DNA of 64,000 nt from Nocardioides salarius (GTDB lineage: Bacteria; Actinomycetota; Actinomycetes; Propionibacteriales; Nocardioidaceae), in NCBI RefSeq assembly GCF_016907435.1, contig NZ_JAFBBZ010000001.1, positions 3,162,001 through 3,226,000 of the forward strand, given 5' to 3'. Both the position numbers and the translations under genes were made by a program. Positions 26,165 through 34,986 of this stretch are shown here, one piece after another (position 1 is the stretch's first letter; every line of letters starts with the position of its first letter). A model generated the notes under the pieces. The model ran no database searches. It had not been told where the DNA came from and was given only the letters and a program-made list of their open reading frames with translations.

Positions 26165-26186
26165 GAAGGACGAGGAACCTAGAACT

Positions 26187-27083
26187 ATGTCGATCTACCT
26201 CAACAAGGACTCGAAGGTCATCGTCCAGGGCATCACCGGCGGTGAGGGCACCAAGCACACCCGCCTGATGATGAAGTCCGGCACGCAGGTCGTGGGCGGC
26301 GTCAACGCCCGCAAGGCCGGCACCACGGTGACCCACCAGGACGCCGACGGCAACGACGTCGAGCTGCCCGTCTTCGCCAGCGTCGCCGAGGCGATGGCCG
26401 AGACCGGCGCCGACGTCTCCGTGGCGTTCGTGCCCCCCGCCTTCACCAAGGACGCCTGCATCGAGGCCATCGACGCCGGCATCGGCCTGCTCGTGGTCAT
26501 CACCGAGGGCGTCCCCGTGCAGGACTCCGCCGAGGTCTTCGCCTACCTCGACGGCAAGAAGACCCGGATGATCGGGCCGAACTGCCCCGGCATCATCACG
26601 CCGGGCGAGGCGCTGGCCGGCATCACCCCGGCCACCATCGCCGGCAAGGGCCCCGTGGGCCTGGTCTCCAAGTCGGGCACGCTGACCTACCAGATGATGT
26701 TCGAGCTGCGTGACTTCGGCTTCTCGACCGCCATCGGCATCGGCGGAGACCCGGTCATCGGCACCACCCACATCGACGCCCTCGAGGCGTTCGAGGCGGA
26801 CCCCGAGACCAAGGCGATCGTGATGATCGGCGAGATCGGTGGCGACGCCGAGGAGCGGGCCGCGGCCTACATCAAGGAGCACGTCACCAAGCCGGTCGTC
26901 GGCTACGTGGCGGGCTTCACCGCCCCCGAGGGCAAGACCATGGGCCACGCCGGCGCCATCGTCTCCTCCGGTGCGGGCACCGCGCAGGGCAAGAAGGACG
27001 CCCTCGAGGCGGCCGGCGTGAAGGTCGGCAAGACGCCGTCCGAGACCGCCGACCTGATGCGCGAGATCCTCAAGGGGCTCTGA
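26187..27083 (+). CDS. sucD: Succinyl-CoA synthetase (ligase) alpha subunit
   Basis: Predicted 298 residues. It carries the CoA-binding Rossmann domain ([35 protein letters not shown]) and the phospho-His active site in [30 protein letters not shown] and [13 protein letters not shown] are invariant family segments. It forms the alpha2beta2 or alphabeta enzyme with sucC directly upstream (22-bp gap, AGAAGGACGAGG RBS). The operon ends at the strong hairpin downstream. Confidence 0.97.
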   Translation: MSIYLNKDSKVIVQGITGGEGTKHTRLMMKSGTQVVGGVNARKAGTTVTHQDADGNDVELPVFASVAEAMAETGADVSVAFVPPAFTKDACIEAIDAGIGLLVVITEGVPVQDSAEVFAYLDGKKTRMIGPNCPGIITPGEALAGITPATIAGKGPVGLVSKSGTLTYQMMFELRDFGFSTAIGIGGDPVIGTTHIDALEAFEADPETKAIVMIGEIGGDAEERAAAYIKEHVTKPVVGYVAGFTAPEGKTMGHAGAIVSSGAGTAQGKKDALEAAGVKVGKTPSETADLMREILKGL

Positions 27084-27087
27084 GCCC

Positions 27088-27127
27088 CAGCACCACCCAG
27101 CACCACCCAGCACCACCCAGCACGACC
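27088..27127. repeat. Four 10-bp tandem repeats after sucD
   Basis: CAGCACCACC is repeated three times exactly (27088-27117) and once as CAGCACGACC (27118-27127), directly after the sucD stop and abutting the terminator. A single CAGCACCACC also follows icd at 42722. Confidence 0.9.
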
Positions 27128-27175
27128 GACAGGGGAGGATCTCCGGCACCAGGTGCCGGAGATCCTCCCCTGTCG
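27127..27175 (+). terminator. Strong terminator of sucCD
   Basis: A 24-bp perfect inverted repeat (27127-27150 and 27152-27175, one central base) with core GGGGAGGATCTCCGGCACC. It separates sucD from the convergent gene ending at 27199 and probably acts in both directions. Confidence 0.88.
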
Positions 27176-27198
27176 CCGTCTGCGGGCGGTGGCGGCGC

Positions 27199-28587
27199 TC
27201 AGCCGAAGGCCGCCCGCACGGCCTCGAGCACCGGGGTCGTCTCGTCGGTGAGGTCGTCGACGCCGGCCTCGACGGTGGCGCTCGACCACTCCGCGCCCCA
27301 GCTGGTGGCCAGCACCGCGTTGCCCACGCGCGTGAGCTGGAAGAGGGTGCCGCCGAGGCCCCCGTCGCTCATGGTCATCGCGAACGTCACCGAGTCGGCC
27401 GGCGCGTCCGCGGGAGCCAGCTCCGACCAGGTCACCCGGTCGCCGCGGGTGCCGCCGACCGAGGAGCAGGCGCCGACGGCGTCGCGCACCCCCGCGAGCA
27501 CCTGCTCGGCGGCGGCCACCGAGGCGTACGTCGCCAGCTCGCGCACCCGCAGCGTCTCCGGGCCCGCCAGGGCGTAGGCGAGCCGGTCGACCGGGTCGGC
27601 GGGCCACGTGTCGCGCAGCGTCGAGCACATCGCCGACAGGTCGACCCCGTCGCCGTCGGGTGCGGGCCCGATGGCCTCGCCGTCGCCGTCGACCACGAGG
27701 CCGGCGTCGAGCGCGAAGCCCGTGGGGATCTCGGCGCCGACGGAGGCCGGCTCGACGGGCCGCGGCTTCGCCGGCGGCTCGTCGCAGGGGTCGGCGGCGA
27801 AGACGCACATCGACGACACGGCGTACGCCGAGTCCTCGCGCACCTGCTCGACGGTCAGGTCGACGACCTCCGGGTCGCCGGCGCCGCCGAAGCTGGCCGT
27901 GTCGTAGAGCACGGCGTTGCCGACGCGCACCAGCTGGTGCACGTGGGCGTCACCGGTCTGCTCGCCGTCGGAGTACCAGCTGTTGACGAAGACGTAGGAC
28001 TGCTCGCCCAGGTCGGAGGCCTGCTCGACGGCCCAGATCGAGATGCCCCGCGGGGTCGGCTGCGCGCAGGCGGCCAGCTGGTCGCGCACCTCGTCGATCG
28101 CGGCCGTCGCGTCGGCGTCGTCGGCGTAGACCGCGACCGCACGCTGCTCGGAGGCCTCCTCGGCGTCGGTCCAGATGGCGTCCTCCGTGTCGAGCGCGCC
28201 CGCCGCGGTGAAGCCGTCGCCCCCGCAGGGCCCGGGCGCCTGCTGCTCGTAGTCGGGGGAGCGCTCGGCGCCCTCGGGCATCTCGTCGACCAGCGGGAAC
28301 GCAGGGGGCACGCTGGGGCGCCACTCGACCCCCTCGGTGGAGGCCGACCGGGTGGCCGGGCCGGGCCCGGCGGGGTCGAGCGGCCGCGTCGAGTCGGCGC
28401 CACCGGCCACCAGGGCCAGCGGGGTGGCCACGAGCACGCCGACCGCGGCGACGCTGCCGAGCGCCACGAGGGCGGTGCGCCGGCGGCGCAGCCGGTCGCC
28501 GCGGCGGCGTACCTCGGAGGCGGGCAACGGATCCACGGGCATCCCCTGGTGGGTGAAGGTGGCGAAGAGGTCGTCGTGCTCAGGCAT
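27199..28587 (-). CDS. Membrane-anchored extracytoplasmic protein, putative sigma-factor partner
   Basis: Predicted 462 residues. A short cytoplasmic part (about residues 1-38, ending EVRRRGDRLRRRR) precedes one transmembrane helix (TALVALGSVAAVGVLVATPLALVAGG). The extracytoplasmic region of about 400 residues contains two similar halves, each with segments like AACAQPTPRG...HQLVRVGNAVLYD and GACSSVGGTRG...FQLTRVGNAVLAT and paired Cys residues, recalling PknH-type sensor domains. The gene overlaps the ECF sigma gene by 8 nt, the position typical of an anti-sigma or sensor partner, but I see no zinc-binding HxxxCxxC anti-sigma motif. Confidence 0.72.
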   Translation of the reverse strand: MPEHDDLFATFTHQGMPVDPLPASEVRRRGDRLRRRRTALVALGSVAAVGVLVATPLALVAGGADSTRPLDPAGPGPATRSASTEGVEWRPSVPPAFPLVDEMPEGAERSPDYEQQAPGPCGGDGFTAAGALDTEDAIWTDAEEASEQRAVAVYADDADATAAIDEVRDQLAACAQPTPRGISIWAVEQASDLGEQSYVFVNSWYSDGEQTGDAHVHQLVRVGNAVLYDTASFGGAGDPEVVDLTVEQVREDSAYAVSSMCVFAADPCDEPPAKPRPVEPASVGAEIPTGFALDAGLVVDGDGEAIGPAPDGDGVDLSAMCSTLRDTWPADPVDRLAYALAGPETLRVRELATYASVAAAEQVLAGVRDAVGACSSVGGTRGDRVTWSELAPADAPADSVTFAMTMSDGGLGGTLFQLTRVGNAVLATSWGAEWSSATVEAGVDDLTDETTPVLEAVRAAFG

Positions 28588-29086
28588 GGCTGGCTCCCTC
28601 CTGGAGTCCGTCGTCGTCGGTGAGGAGGGCCGCCAGCGCGGCGCGCCCGCGGGAGAGCCGGGCCTTCACGGTGCCCTCGGGCACCCCCAGCTCGCGCGCC
28701 ACCTCGTGGACGGGCAGGTCGGCGATGTGGTGCAGCACCAGCGTGTGGCGCTGGGCCTCGGGCAGCCGCTCGAGGGCCCGCACCAGCGCCACGTGCGCCT
28801 CGCTGGGCGGGGCGGTCGTGGTGCGGGCGCCGACCGCGCGGTCCGTGGCCCGCTTCGCCAGCCGCGTACGCCGCCACCGGCTCACCGCGAGCCGGTGCGC
28901 GGTGGTGCGCACCCAGGCCTCGGGATGCTCGGTGCGCTCGAGCTTGCGCCGGTGCGACCAGGCGCGCACGAACGCCTCCTGCACGCACTCCTCGGCCTCG
29001 TCCCGGTTGCCGATCATGGCGTAGAGCTGGGCCACGACGCGCGGGTACGAGGCGGCGTAGAAGTCGTCGAACTCGCGTTCGTCCAT
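28580..29086 (-). CDS. ECF RNA polymerase sigma factor (SigE/SCO-type)
   Basis: Predicted 168 residues. Region 2 reads FDDFYAASYPRVVAQLYAMIGNRDEAEECVQEAFVRAWSHRRKLERTEHPEAWVRTTAHRLAVSRWRR and region 4 reads LVRALERLPEAQRHTLVLHHIADLPVHEVARELGVPEGTVKARLSRGRAAL, both complete. It belongs to the SigE-type ECF group common in Actinobacteria that is often paired with a membrane partner. It is co-transcribed with, and overlaps, the extracytoplasmic protein gene. Start ATG at 29086. Its regulon is unknown; no auto-regulatory -35/-10 could be assigned with confidence. Confidence 0.93.
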   Translation of the reverse strand: MDEREFDDFYAASYPRVVAQLYAMIGNRDEAEECVQEAFVRAWSHRRKLERTEHPEAWVRTTAHRLAVSRWRRTRLAKRATDRAVGARTTTAPPSEAHVALVRALERLPEAQRHTLVLHHIADLPVHEVARELGVPEGTVKARLSRGRAALAALLTDDDGLQEGASHA

Positions 29087-29194
29087 CGACTCGACCTCAT
29101 TCTCCTCATGGTGCTGACACCCAGGAGTACGCCTCGGGGTCCCTCACGGTTGCACCCGGAGCCGAGAAAGTCGCGCGGATTCGCCGGCGGCGCC

Positions 29195-31081
29195 TCAGGG
29201 CGCGGCGCGCAGCCGCTCGAGGGCCCGCCCGGCGAGCGCGGCGAAGGCGCCGTCGGCCATCTGCACCCGCGGGGTGGGCACGAACGCCACCTGCATCAGG
29301 CGCCCGCCGACCCGGCCCACGGCCATGTCGTAGCGCACCACGGTGTCGTCGGAGACCTCGATGCTGACGCGCCACGCGTGCAGCTCGGTGTCGCCGGTGC
29401 TGCGCGAGAGGGTCGAGACCACCTCGGAGCCGAGCTCGCGGTCCTCGCAGCTGGCCATCCGGCGGCGCACCGTGTCGACGAAGCCGCCGGCCTGGCGCGG
29501 CGGGAGGGCCCCGACGGTCTCGCTGAGGCCGAACTCGACGGGCAGCTTGGCGCCCGGCACCAGGTAGGTGCGGGTCGAGGCGTCGCGGACCGGCTGCCCG
29601 CCGACCTTGCCGGTGAAGACCGTCTGGTCGCAGCGCGTGGCGGCGGGGTTGCCGCCGCGGGGCCGGGTGGCGCGGGTGGCCACCCAGGGCCGGTCGACGG
29701 TGGTGACCGGCGGCAGGTCGGTCTCGACCAGCAGCCGGGGGGAGGCCCCCACGGGTTCGGCGTCGCGCGGCGCCAGGCGGGTCGGGCCGGTGGTGCAGGC
29801 GCCGCCCGGGGCCAGGTCGCACAGCGCGTCGACGGCCCGGCCCAGCAGCGCGGCGTTGCCGGGCGGGTTCTCGACGTTGCTGCCCAGCACCGAGGTGAGC
29901 GTGGTCGTCACGTAGCGCCCCGACCGGGCGACGCCGAGCACGTAGGTGCGCACCGGGTCGGCCCAGTCGCGCAGCACCATCTGCACCGCCTCGTCGCCCA
30001 CGCCCTCGACGGTGCTGGTGCGCAGCAGCTGGGTGCGGCCCTGGGTGCAGCCGGAGTACCAGCCCTCGACGGTGCGGAACCCGTCCTTGGCGGCCTTGCG
30101 GCTGCGGGAGACCTCGGTGGCCTGCCAGGCCAGCCGCTTGGGCTGCGCCTTCGGGCCGCTGCCCGGGGGCGTGGCCACGCTGAACTCGCGCACGAGCGCG
30201 TCGACGACCTGCGGGTCGGCGTACCGGCTGGCGCGGCACGGCATCAGCAGGCCGTCGCCGGCGGTGTTGTCGGAGGTCTCCAGGGTGCTCCAGCCCTGGC
30301 CGGGCACCTGCGCGGCGACCGCGCCCGCCGGCACCATCGCCGACTCCGGCAGCGGCTCGGCCTCCGGCGCCGGGGCCAGCGCGCCCTCGCTGGGGGCCGT
30401 GGAGGTGGGCGGGGCGCTGGGCACCGCGAGCGCGGCCCGGTCGAGGGTCGGTCGCAGCCCGGCGGGCTCGGTCAGCAGCGCGCCGGCGACCCCGACGGCC
30501 GCGACGGCGGCGACCGCGCCGACGAGGGTGTGCGTACGACGACGGGTCGTGCCCGCGCGCCGCACGATGCTCGCGCGTGGCCAGCGCACCTCGTCGGTGA
30601 CGCTCGCGAGACGGCGCAGCAGCAGCGCGGTCTGGGTGCTGGGCGCGGCCCGGTGCAGGGAGAACTGGGCGGTGGCGTGCTGCAGCGCGCGGGCCGCGGC
30701 CTCGTCGGTCATCCCGACCTCGCGAGCCAGGTCGGGCATGCTGGTGCTGGCCAGGTGTGCCAGCACCAGCACCCGGCGCTGGGTGGTGCTCAGCTGGCCC
30801 AGGGCCTCGAGGGTCGCGTGCAGCTCGGGGTCGAGGCCCTTCTCCCGGTGCCAGACCCGGGCGGTGTGGCGCCGGTGCGCGTGCTGCCACACGTGCGGGC
30901 GCACCCACGCCTCGGCCGACCCGGTGCGGGCCACCTTGCGCCAGTGGTGCCAGGCGAGCACGAAGCCGTCGCGCACCGAGGAGCGGGCGGCGGGGAGGTC
31001 GCCGGTCAGCGCGTAGGCCTGCAGCAGCAGCCGGGCGCGGGCGTCCTTGTAGAACGCGTCGAACTCCTCGGGATCCTTCAT
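29195..31081 (-). CDS. ECF-sigma-like domain fused to a transmembrane helix and extracytoplasmic domain
   Basis: Predicted 628 residues. Residues 1-150 look like an ECF sigma factor: region 2 FDAFYKDARARLLLQAYALTGDLPAARSSVRDGFVLAWHHWRKVARTGSAEAWVRPHVW and region 4 ALGQLSTTQRRVLVLAHLASTSMPDLAREVGMTDEAAARALQHATAQF. A basic linker (RRAGTTRRRTH) leads to one transmembrane helix (TLVGAVAAVAAVGVAGALLTEPAG, about 185-205), then a Pro/Ala-rich stretch and an extracytoplasmic region of about 370 residues with several Cys. The region 2 acidic/aromatic core is diverged, so sigma activity is uncertain. No separate partner gene adjoins it. Start ATG at 31081, with GTATCGT about 9 nt upstream; it is divergent from the DUF6350 gene. 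Confidence 0.8.
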   Translation of the reverse strand: MKDPEEFDAFYKDARARLLLQAYALTGDLPAARSSVRDGFVLAWHHWRKVARTGSAEAWVRPHVWQHAHRRHTARVWHREKGLDPELHATLEALGQLSTTQRRVLVLAHLASTSMPDLAREVGMTDEAAARALQHATAQFSLHRAAPSTQTALLLRRLASVTDEVRWPRASIVRRAGTTRRRTHTLVGAVAAVAAVGVAGALLTEPAGLRPTLDRAALAVPSAPPTSTAPSEGALAPAPEAEPLPESAMVPAGAVAAQVPGQGWSTLETSDNTAGDGLLMPCRASRYADPQVVDALVREFSVATPPGSGPKAQPKRLAWQATEVSRSRKAAKDGFRTVEGWYSGCTQGRTQLLRTSTVEGVGDEAVQMVLRDWADPVRTYVLGVARSGRYVTTTLTSVLGSNVENPPGNAALLGRAVDALCDLAPGGACTTGPTRLAPRDAEPVGASPRLLVETDLPPVTTVDRPWVATRATRPRGGNPAATRCDQTVFTGKVGGQPVRDASTRTYLVPGAKLPVEFGLSETVGALPPRQAGGFVDTVRRRMASCEDRELGSEVVSTLSRSTGDTELHAWRVSIEVSDDTVVRYDMAVGRVGGRLMQVAFVPTPRVQMADGAFAALAGRALERLRAAP

Positions 31082-31172
31082 GGCGGGTCGACGATACGGG
31101 GTCGCCACAGGGCGCAGCGAGTCGGCGTGGCAGCGCCGGGGGGCGTGCGGACCGCGCGAGGATGGGGTGGTC

Positions 31173-32438
31173 ATGACTTCGCTGCTGCCCGGCTCGTCCG
31201 CCTCCCGCACCGCCCCCGGCGGGGCCGCCCGCTCGGGCGCACCGCACCGCTGGCCGCTGGCCCTGCTCTCCTTCCTGGGCGGTCTCGCGGCGGCGCTCGG
31301 GCCGCTGCTGGTGTGCCTCGCGCTGGGGGTCACCGGCTGGTTCCTCACCGACGCCGGCGCCCACGGCGTCCCCAGCGACGGCATGCGGGTCGGCGCCCTG
31401 TCGTGGTTGATGGCGCACGGCTCGGGGGTGCAGGTCGACGGCGTCGCCGTCACCGCCGTGCCGCTCGGCATCACGCTGGTCGCCGGCTGGGCGCTGTGGC
31501 GTGCCGCGCGCCGGGTGGGCGAGGCCGTCTCGCAGCACGGCCCCGACGCCGACGCGATCAGCGACGGCGAGCGCGACTGGACCGTCCCGCTCGCCGGCGC
31601 CTTCCTGGCCCTGGGCTACGTCGTGGTGGTGGTCCTGACCGTGGCGGTGGCCGGCACCGCGCAGAGCGCCCCCTCCACCACGGGGGCGGTCGCCTGGTCG
31701 GTCGGTCTGTGCCTGCTCGTGGGGCTCCCCGCGCTGGCGGTGGGCTCGGGGCGGGCCGCCATCTGGTCGTCGTACCTGCCGCCGGCGCTGGTCGCCGCCG
31801 CCGGGATCGCCCGCCGGCTGCTGGTGGCCTGGCTGGTCCTCTCGACGCTGGCGCTGCTGGGAGCCCTGCTCGTCGACGTCGGCACCGCCGCCAACGTGAT
31901 GTCGCAGCTGCACACGGGTGCCGGTGACGTCGTGGTGGTGACCGCGGTCAGCCTGGTGCTGGCCCCCAACGCGGTCGCCTTCGCCGGCTCCTACCTGCTC
32001 GGGCCCGGCTTCACCGTCGGCGCCGGCACGCTGGTGGCGCCCTCGGCGGTGGTGCTCGGCCCGCTGCCGATGTTCCCGCTGCTCGCGGCGCTGCCCGACA
32101 ACGGCACCCCGCCGGTGTGGACCACCGCCCTGGTGGCGCTGCCGCCCGTGGTGGCCGCGGTGGTGGCGGCCCGCGCGATGCGCCGCACCCCCACGCTGCG
32201 CCTCGACGAGGGCGCCCTGCGCGGCTGCGTCGGCGGCGCCCTGGCCGGGGTCGGCTTCACGGTGCTCGCGGCGCTCGCCGGGGGAGCGGTGGGCCCGGGG
32301 CGGATGCGCGACGTCTCGCCCCTGGCCGGCGAGGTGATGGTGCACTCGATCGTCTCGTTCGGGCTCGGCGGCCTCGTCGGCGGCGTGGCCGTGACCCTGT
32401 GGCAGCGCCGCGCGCTGCGGGACGCCGACGCCGGGTAG
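31173..32438 (+). CDS. DUF6350-family polytopic membrane protein
   Basis: Predicted 421 residues with about nine to ten hydrophobic helices spread over the whole length and a short cytoplasmic N-terminus. The LLVCLALGVTGWFLTDAGAHGVPSDGMRVGALSWLMAHGSGVQVDG segment and the position immediately before purN match the DUF6350 (sometimes called PerM-like cell-division) proteins of Actinobacteria. Function is unknown. Start ATG at 31173; purN begins 39 nt after the stop from its own leaderless promoter. Confidence 0.82.
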   Translation: MTSLLPGSSASRTAPGGAARSGAPHRWPLALLSFLGGLAAALGPLLVCLALGVTGWFLTDAGAHGVPSDGMRVGALSWLMAHGSGVQVDGVAVTAVPLGITLVAGWALWRAARRVGEAVSQHGPDADAISDGERDWTVPLAGAFLALGYVVVVVLTVAVAGTAQSAPSTTGAVAWSVGLCLLVGLPALAVGSGRAAIWSSYLPPALVAAAGIARRLLVAWLVLSTLALLGALLVDVGTAANVMSQLHTGAGDVVVVTAVSLVLAPNAVAFAGSYLLGPGFTVGAGTLVAPSAVVLGPLPMFPLLAALPDNGTPPVWTTALVALPPVVAAVVAARAMRRTPTLRLDEGALRGCVGGALAGVGFTVLAALAGGAVGPGRMRDVSPLAGEVMVHSIVSFGLGGLVGGVAVTLWQRRALRDADAG

Positions 32439-32463
32439 GCGCGAGCCCCGTCCTGGTCGGCAC

Positions 32464-32469
32464 TAGAGT
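32464..32469 (+). promoter_or_regulatory. -10 box TAGAGT of purN, leaderless start
   Basis: TAGAGT ends exactly 7 nt before the purN GTG at 32477, with no Shine-Dalgarno in the gap. Confidence 0.6.
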
Positions 32470-32476
32470 CGGCGCC

Positions 32477-33097
32477 GTGCCAGCGCGTCTCGTCGTCCTC
32501 GTCTCCGGCTCCGGCACCAACCTGCAGGCCCTGCTCGACGCCTGCACCGACCCGGCGTACGGCGCCGAGGTGGTCGCGGTCGGCGCCGACCGCGACGGCA
32601 TCGAGGGCCTGGCCCGGGCCGAGCGCGCCGGGGTGCCGACCTTCGTCGAGCGCGTCGGCGACCACGACGACCGCGCCACCTGGGACGCCGCGCTCAGCGA
32701 GGCGGTGGCCGCCCACGAGCCCGACCTGGTGGTGCTCGCGGGGTTCATGAAGCTCGTCGGCCCGGCCTTCCTGGGCCGCTTCGGCGGGCGCACCGTCAAC
32801 ACCCACCCCGCCCTCTCGCCGTCGTTCCCCGGCATGAGCGGGCCCGCCGACGCGCTGGCGTACGGCGTCAAGGTCACCGGCTGCACCCTCTTCGTCGTCG
32901 ACGAGGGCGTCGACACCGGCCAGATCGTGGCCCAGGTGGCCGTGCCCGTCGAGGACGACGACGACGTCGCGTCGCTGCACGAGCGCATCAAGACCGCCGA
33001 GAGGGCGATGCTGGTCGACGCGGTCGGGGTGATGGCGCGCGACGGCTTCAGCGTCGAGGGCCGCCGGGTGCGGCTGGGCCCCCTCCCGGGGAGTTGA
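32477..33097 (+). CDS. purN: Phosphoribosylglycinamide formyltransferase
   Basis: Predicted 206 residues. It transfers a formyl group from 10-formyl-THF to GAR in purine synthesis. The N-terminus RLVVLVSGSGTNLQALLDAC binds the ribose phosphate. The catalytic Asn and His are in GRTVNTHPALSPSFPG, and the catalytic Asp lies in FVVDEGVDTGQIVAQ. Start GTG at 32477 fits the TAGAGT box 7 nt upstream. The formyl donor comes from the folD gene nearby, and purH carries out the second formyl transfer. Confidence 0.96.
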   Translation: MPARLVVLVSGSGTNLQALLDACTDPAYGAEVVAVGADRDGIEGLARAERAGVPTFVERVGDHDDRATWDAALSEAVAAHEPDLVVLAGFMKLVGPAFLGRFGGRTVNTHPALSPSFPGMSGPADALAYGVKVTGCTLFVVDEGVDTGQIVAQVAVPVEDDDDVASLHERIKTAERAMLVDAVGVMARDGFSVEGRRVRLGPLPGS

Positions 33098-33232
33098 GCC
33101 GGGGGCGCCGCGGGCCGCTAGGCTGCGGGCACACGACTGGCGCAGGTGGGTGACCACCGGGGAGTGACATGTCGGGGCATCGTCCGCCTGGGTGCCCTCC
33201 TTCCGCCGTTTCCACAGCCCGCAGGAGTGCTC

Positions 33233-34807
33233 GTGAGCGAGAACCGTGTCCCGATCAGGCGTGCCCTGGTCTCCGTCTACGACAAGTCCGGCCTCGAGGA
33301 GCTCGTCCGCGGGCTGCACGACGCCGGCGTCACCCTGGTCTCCACCGGTGGCTCCGCCAAGCTGATCGAGGGCCTGGGCCTGCCGGTCACCAAGGTCGAG
33401 GACCTCACCGGCTTCCCCGAGTGCCTCGACGGCCGGGTCAAGACCCTGCACCCGCGGGTGCACGCCGGCATCCTGGCCGACCGCCGCCTCGAGAGCCACG
33501 TGCAGCAGCTGGCCGAGCTCGAGGTCGAGCCCTTCGACCTGGTCGTCTCGAACCTCTACCCCTTCACCCAGACCGTCGAGTCGGGCGCCTCGCCCGACGA
33601 GTGCGTCGAGCAGATCGACATCGGCGGCCCCTCGATGGTGCGCGCGGCCGCCAAGAACCACCCCTCGGTCGCCATCGTGACCAGCCCCGAGCGGTACGCC
33701 GACGTGCTGGGCGCCGTCGCCGCCGGCGGCTTCACGCTCGAGGAGCGCAAGCGCCTGGCCGCCGAGGCGTTCGTGCACACCGCGTCGTACGACGTGGCGG
33801 TCGCGTCGTGGATGGGCAACGTGCTGACCGACACCAGCGACGGCGCCGGCTTGCCGGCGTGGATGGGCGGGACCTGGGAGCGCCAGGCCGTGCTGCGCTA
33901 CGGCGAGAACCCGCACCAGTCGGCCGCGATCTACCGCACCGGCCACGGGCCAGCGGGGCTGGCCGGCGCCGAGCAGCTGCACGGCAAGGAGATGTCCTAC
34001 AACAACTACGTCGACACCGACGCGGCCCGCCGCGCGGCGTACGACTTCGACGAGCCGGCCGTGGCCGTCATCAAGCACGCCAACCCCTGCGGCATCGCGG
34101 TCGGCGGCGACGTCGCCGAGGCGCACCGCCGCGCCCACGCCTGCGACCCCGTCTCGGCCTTCGGCGGCGTGATCGCCGCCAACCGCCCGGTCTCGGTCGC
34201 GATGGCCGAGCAGGTGGCCGAGGTCTTCACCGAGGTCATCGTCGCGCCGGCCTACGAGGACGGCGCCGTCGAGGTGCTGGCCCGCAAGAAGAACATCCGC
34301 ATCCTCGTCTGCGAGCCGCTCGAGCGCGGCGGCGTCGAGACCCGCCCGGTCTCCGGCGGCCTGCTCGTGCAGCAGCGCGACGCCGTCGACGCCGCCACCG
34401 AGACCGGCGGCGACGACGCCTCGTCGTGGACCCTGGTCACCGGCGAGGCCGCGGGCGACGACGTGCTCGCCGACCTCGCCTTCGCGTGGAAGGCCTGCCG
34501 GGCCGCGAAGTCCAACGCGATCCTGCTCGCCAAGGACGGCGCCGCCGTCGGCATCGGGATGGGCCAGGTCAACCGGGTCGACTCCTGCCGGCTCGCGGTC
34601 ACCCGCGCCGACGACCGGGCCGCCGGCTCGGTGGCGGCCTCCGACGCCTTCTTCCCCTTCGAGGACGGCCCGCAGATCCTCATCGACGCCGGCGTCACCG
34701 CCATCGTCCAGCCCGGCGGCTCGGTGCGCGACGAGCTGACCGTCGAGGCCTGCAGGGCCGCCGGCGTGACCATGTACTTCACCGGCACGAGGCACTTTTT
34801 CCACTAG
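33233..34807 (+). CDS. purH: Bifunctional AICAR transformylase/IMP cyclohydrolase
   Basis: Predicted 524 residues, the usual length. The IMP cyclohydrolase domain is N-terminal ([38 protein letters not shown]) and the AICAR transformylase domain C-terminal ([29 protein letters not shown] with the catalytic KH pair, [19 protein letters not shown]). It catalyses the last two steps to IMP. Start GTG at 33233 follows a good RBS (GCAGGAG) and gives [12 protein letters not shown]; the frame upstream is open but lacks conserved residues. It follows purN after 135 bp. Confidence 0.96.
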   Translation: MSENRVPIRRALVSVYDKSGLEELVRGLHDAGVTLVSTGGSAKLIEGLGLPVTKVEDLTGFPECLDGRVKTLHPRVHAGILADRRLESHVQQLAELEVEPFDLVVSNLYPFTQTVESGASPDECVEQIDIGGPSMVRAAAKNHPSVAIVTSPERYADVLGAVAAGGFTLEERKRLAAEAFVHTASYDVAVASWMGNVLTDTSDGAGLPAWMGGTWERQAVLRYGENPHQSAAIYRTGHGPAGLAGAEQLHGKEMSYNNYVDTDAARRAAYDFDEPAVAVIKHANPCGIAVGGDVAEAHRRAHACDPVSAFGGVIAANRPVSVAMAEQVAEVFTEVIVAPAYEDGAVEVLARKKNIRILVCEPLERGGVETRPVSGGLLVQQRDAVDAATETGGDDASSWTLVTGEAAGDDVLADLAFAWKACRAAKSNAILLAKDGAAVGIGMGQVNRVDSCRLAVTRADDRAAGSVAASDAFFPFEDGPQILIDAGVTAIVQPGGSVRDELTVEACRAAGVTMYFTGTRHFFH

Positions 34808-34839
34808 GCACGGAGCTTGCTCCGGGCCGTAGGTGGAAA

Positions 34840-34893
34840 GGTCGAGCGAGCGCCGCGGCCGAGGTACGAGGCCGCGACGCGCGTGTCGAGACC
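34840..34893. repeat. Degenerate dispersed repeat between purH and folD
   Basis: GGTCGAGCGAGCG ... GCGTGTCGAGACC, with the inner pair GCGGCC-GAGGTACGA-GGCCGC, forms a nested inverted repeat in the intergenic region. It resembles the dispersed GGTCGAGCG-type repeats of Nocardioidaceae (recalled, not searched) and differs from the 130-bp family. Confidence 0.55.
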
Positions 34894-34986
34894 CGGTGAC
34901 ATGCCCGCCGACCGCCACCACGTCCGACGTACGGGAAGTGGCGCCGGCCCGGCGCCAGGACAGCCCCAGATGACAGGATGAGCACG

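Noticed and set aside
33098..33232. Purine riboswitch before purH
   Set aside because: No conserved purine aptamer core is visible; the 135-bp gap is explained by ordinary promoter/RBS sequence.
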